Positions 61,424-64,000 of a stretch of DNA of 64,000 nt are shown piece after piece (the first letter of the stretch is position 1; the number at the start of each line of letters is the position of its first letter). The stretch is taken from the NCBI RefSeq assembly GCF_008017835.1, contig NZ_VRLT01000056.1, positions 1 through 64,000 on the forward strand, written 5' to 3'. The notes under the pieces are model-generated. The model did not search any database. It was not told where the DNA came from and was given only the letters and a program-made list of their open reading frames with translations. Origin of the DNA: Mesonia sp. HuA40 (lineage in GTDB: Bacteria; Bacteroidota; Bacteroidia; Flavobacteriales; Flavobacteriaceae). Position numbers and translations under genes: made by a program.

Positions 61424-63271
61424 ATGTGTGGAATTGTAGGTTATATAGGTCATAGAGACGCGTATCCCATTGTTTTGAAGGGATTACAGCGATTAGAGTA
61501 TAGAGGATATGATAGTGCTGGAATTGCATTGTATGATGGTGAATCGCTAAAGGTTTGTAAAACTCAAGGAAAGGTTCAAGATTTAAAAGAGAAGTTTGAG
61601 AAAACTACCGATACTAGCGGTACAATAGGAATAGGACATACCAGGTGGGCAACACACGGAGTGCCTAATGACGTAAACTCTCATCCGCACTACTCGAACT
61701 CTGGAGATTTGGTAATTATTCACAACGGAATTATCGAAAACTATGATGCCTTAAGAAAAGAATTGATTTCTAGAGGATATACTTTTCAATCAGACACCGA
61801 TACAGAAGTGCTGGTTAATCTTATCGAGGAAATTAAAAAACAAGAAAATATAAAATTAGGTAAAGCTGTACAAATTGCACTTAATCAGACCATTGGTGCT
61901 TATGCGATTGCCGTTTTTGATAGAAATAAACCCGATGAAATTGTGGTTGCTCGTCTAGGAAGTCCTCTGGCTATTGGAGTAGGTGAAGATGAATTTTTTA
62001 TTGCTTCAGATGCTTCTCCGTTTATTGAGTTTACCAATAATGCTATTTATTTAGAAGATGGAGAAATGGCAATTGTAAGAAGGGGTAGAGAGGTTAAAAT
62101 CCGTAAAATAAAAAATGATAATCTCGTAGATCCTTACATTCAAGAATTGCAACTTAATCTTGAGCAGATTGAAAAAGGAGGATATGAGCATTTTATGCTT
62201 AAAGAGATATATGAGCAACCCGATGCTGTGACAGATACTTATAGAGGTCGTATGCTGGTTGAGCAAAGCTTGGTTAGAATGGCGGGTGTTGATGATAATC
62301 TCGAGCGTTTTTTAAATGCTGACCGAATAATAATTGTGGCTTGTGGTACTTCTTGGCATGCAGGTTTAGTTGCTGAGTATATTTTTGAAGATATAGCACG
62401 TATTCCTGTTGAGGTAGAATATGCTTCAGAATTTAGATATAGAAATCCTATAATAGGTTCAAATGATGTAGTTATTGCAATTTCTCAGTCTGGAGAAACT
62501 GCCGATACTATGGCTGCTATTAAACTGGCCAAAGAGAAAGGTGCCTTTGTGTTTGGAGTATGTAATGTTGTGGGTTCATCGATTTCGCGAGAAACGCATG
62601 CAGGAGCTTATACCCACGCCGGACCTGAAATAGGGGTAGCCTCAACCAAAGCATTTACTACCCAAATTACCGTTTTGAGTTTGATTGCTTTAAAACTTGC
62701 TAAAGCCAAAGGAGCGATTTCGAATTCAGTTTTTCAATACCATTTAGAAGAATTAGATTTAATTCCAGAAAAAATAAAAAAAGCCTTAGCTTCTAACGAG
62801 CATATTAAAGAAGTGGCTCAAAAATATATGAATGCAGCTAATTTCCTTTACTTGGGTAGAGGTTTTAATTTTCCTGTAGCACTTGAAGGAGCTTTAAAAT
62901 TAAAAGAGATATCTTATATCCACGCAGAAGGATATCCTGCTGCCGAAATGAAACACGGCCCTATTGCCTTGATTGATGAAAAAATGCCAGTGGTGGTAAT
63001 TGCAACCAAGAAAGGGCACTACGAAAAAGTAGTTAGCAATATTCAAGAGATAAAATCCCGAAAAGGGAAAATTATTGCAGTAGTTACAGAAGGCGACCAA
63101 GATGTAAGATCTATGGCCGATTATGTGATAGAGGTTCCCGATACGGTTGAAGCCCTCACGCCATTACTTACAACCATACCTCTACAATTACTCTCATATC
63201 ATATTGCGGTAATGTTGGGTAAAAATGTAGATCAGCCCAGAAATTTAGCAAAATCTGTAACGGTAGAGTAA
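61424..63271 (+). CDS. glmS: Glutamine-fructose-6-phosphate aminotransferase (isomerizing)
   Basis: A 615-residue GlmS making glucosamine-6-phosphate from fructose-6-phosphate and glutamine, the entry to peptidoglycan and LPS amino sugars. The N-terminal glutaminase begins with catalytic Cys2 (MCGIVGYIG) and has RLEYRGYDSAG, GHTRWATHG and HNGIIENY. The two SIS domains include CGTSWHAGL, SQSGETADTMAA, AEGYPAAEMKHGPIAL and the C-terminal DQPRNLAKSVTVE. Full length. It is the last gene of the operon starting at 59091. No terminator is evident before atpD. Confidence 0.97.
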   Translation: MCGIVGYIGHRDAYPIVLKGLQRLEYRGYDSAGIALYDGESLKVCKTQGKVQDLKEKFEKTTDTSGTIGIGHTRWATHGVPNDVNSHPHYSNSGDLVIIHNGIIENYDALRKELISRGYTFQSDTDTEVLVNLIEEIKKQENIKLGKAVQIALNQTIGAYAIAVFDRNKPDEIVVARLGSPLAIGVGEDEFFIASDASPFIEFTNNAIYLEDGEMAIVRRGREVKIRKIKNDNLVDPYIQELQLNLEQIEKGGYEHFMLKEIYEQPDAVTDTYRGRMLVEQSLVRMAGVDDNLERFLNADRIIIVACGTSWHAGLVAEYIFEDIARIPVEVEYASEFRYRNPIIGSNDVVIAISQSGETADTMAAIKLAKEKGAFVFGVCNVVGSSISRETHAGAYTHAGPEIGVASTKAFTTQITVLSLIALKLAKAKGAISNSVFQYHLEELDLIPEKIKKALASNEHIKEVAQKYMNAANFLYLGRGFNFPVALEGALKLKEISYIHAEGYPAAEMKHGPIALIDEKMPVVVIATKKGHYEKVVSNIQEIKSRKGKIIAVVTEGDQDVRSMADYVIEVPDTVEALTPLLTTIPLQLLSYHIAVMLGKNVDQPRNLAKSVTVE

Positions 63272-63319
63272 GTAATTTAAAATTTATGAAAGCGTACTAG
63301 AAAATTTATAAAAAAAATC

Positions 63320-63327
63320 TATCTTTG
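63320..63327 (+). promoter_or_regulatory. atpD -7 promoter box TATCTTTG
   Basis: A perfect TAnnTTTG match lies 60 nt before ATG 63388. A good -33 is not seen, but the position between glmS and atpD supports separate transcription of atpD. Confidence 0.5.
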
Positions 63328-63384
63328 CAGCCAGAAAAAGCAATACCATTTTTGGTGATTACAAACTATAAATAAAACCATTAG

Positions 63385-64000
<616 letters not shown>

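Overview
The window looks like a chromosomal segment of a member of the Bacteroidota, most likely a marine-type Flavobacteriaceae. The DNA is visibly AT-rich. Several secreted proteins end in a type IX secretion (T9SS) type A sorting domain, and many lipoproteins start with short Lys-rich N-termini and a Cys lipobox. Family-specific genes (DUF2480, DUF3078, DUF4270, SDR-type threonine dehydrogenase, B-type sdhCAB) support this. Starts lack clear Shine-Dalgarno sites, and upstream regions repeatedly carry the Bacteroidota -7 box TAnnTTTG, three times with a TTG about 19 bp upstream (sdhC, the DUF3078 gene, xth). Almost everything is core chromosome. I see no prophage, insertion sequence, CRISPR array or integron.

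Layout. 1-1120: an octanucleotide repeat runs into a signal-peptide reading frame, followed by a leucine-rich T9SS-exported protein. 1236-4453 (-): M13 metallopeptidase, NTF2-like protein and a lipoprotein. 4599-5543: threonine dehydrogenase. 5616-9111 (-): succinate dehydrogenase sdhCAB. 9548-16945: aminopeptidase P, a class C beta-lactamase-like hydrolase, an alpha/beta hydrolase, aspartate kinase divergent from an uncharacterised gene, and thiL. 17262-24724: SUF iron-sulfur cluster locus (sufA, then sufB-lipoprotein-sufC-sufD-sufS-lipoprotein-sufE-sufT-like-DUF2480), followed by a DUF3078 gene. 25801-32375 (-): tetR-tolC-MFP-RND efflux operon with a clear palindromic operator candidate. 32512-37716: polyprenyl synthetase and the sucA-sucB pair of the 2-oxoglutarate dehydrogenase complex.

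37717-40531: a rearranged patch with a YceI lipoprotein, a truncated retropepsin copy fused to a stray copy of the last 31 codons of sucB, a T9SS protein whose signal peptide is out of frame by one A in a poly-A tract, and an intact retropepsin. The order fits an old tandem duplication with its junction near 39136. 40607-42570: tatD, asparaginase, tRNA-Ser(GGA). 42634-45745: ExbB / unknown membrane protein / ExbD / ExbD energy-transducing operon and an outer-membrane barrel protein. 45746-52273 (-): PAP2-like membrane protein, rpoN, an RluA-type pseudouridine synthase and an 1133-residue envelope protein. 52406-54135: exonuclease III and an OmpA lipoprotein. 54220-58979 (-): panC-panD-flippase-esterase-like-radA. 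59091-63271: GT5 half-protein, DUF4270 lipoprotein, glmS. 63388 to the end: 5' part of atpD.

The genes describe aerobic central metabolism (TCA cycle enzymes, complex II, ATP synthase beta, Fe-S assembly), envelope biogenesis and export, and DNA maintenance. I did not find an obviously new multi-gene system. The most unusual items are the duplication scar with the sucB tail, the start-codon homopolymer frameshift, the octamer repeat at the left edge, two envelope-stress-type lipoproteins embedded in the suf operon, and palindromic operator candidates at tetR and at aspartate kinase.
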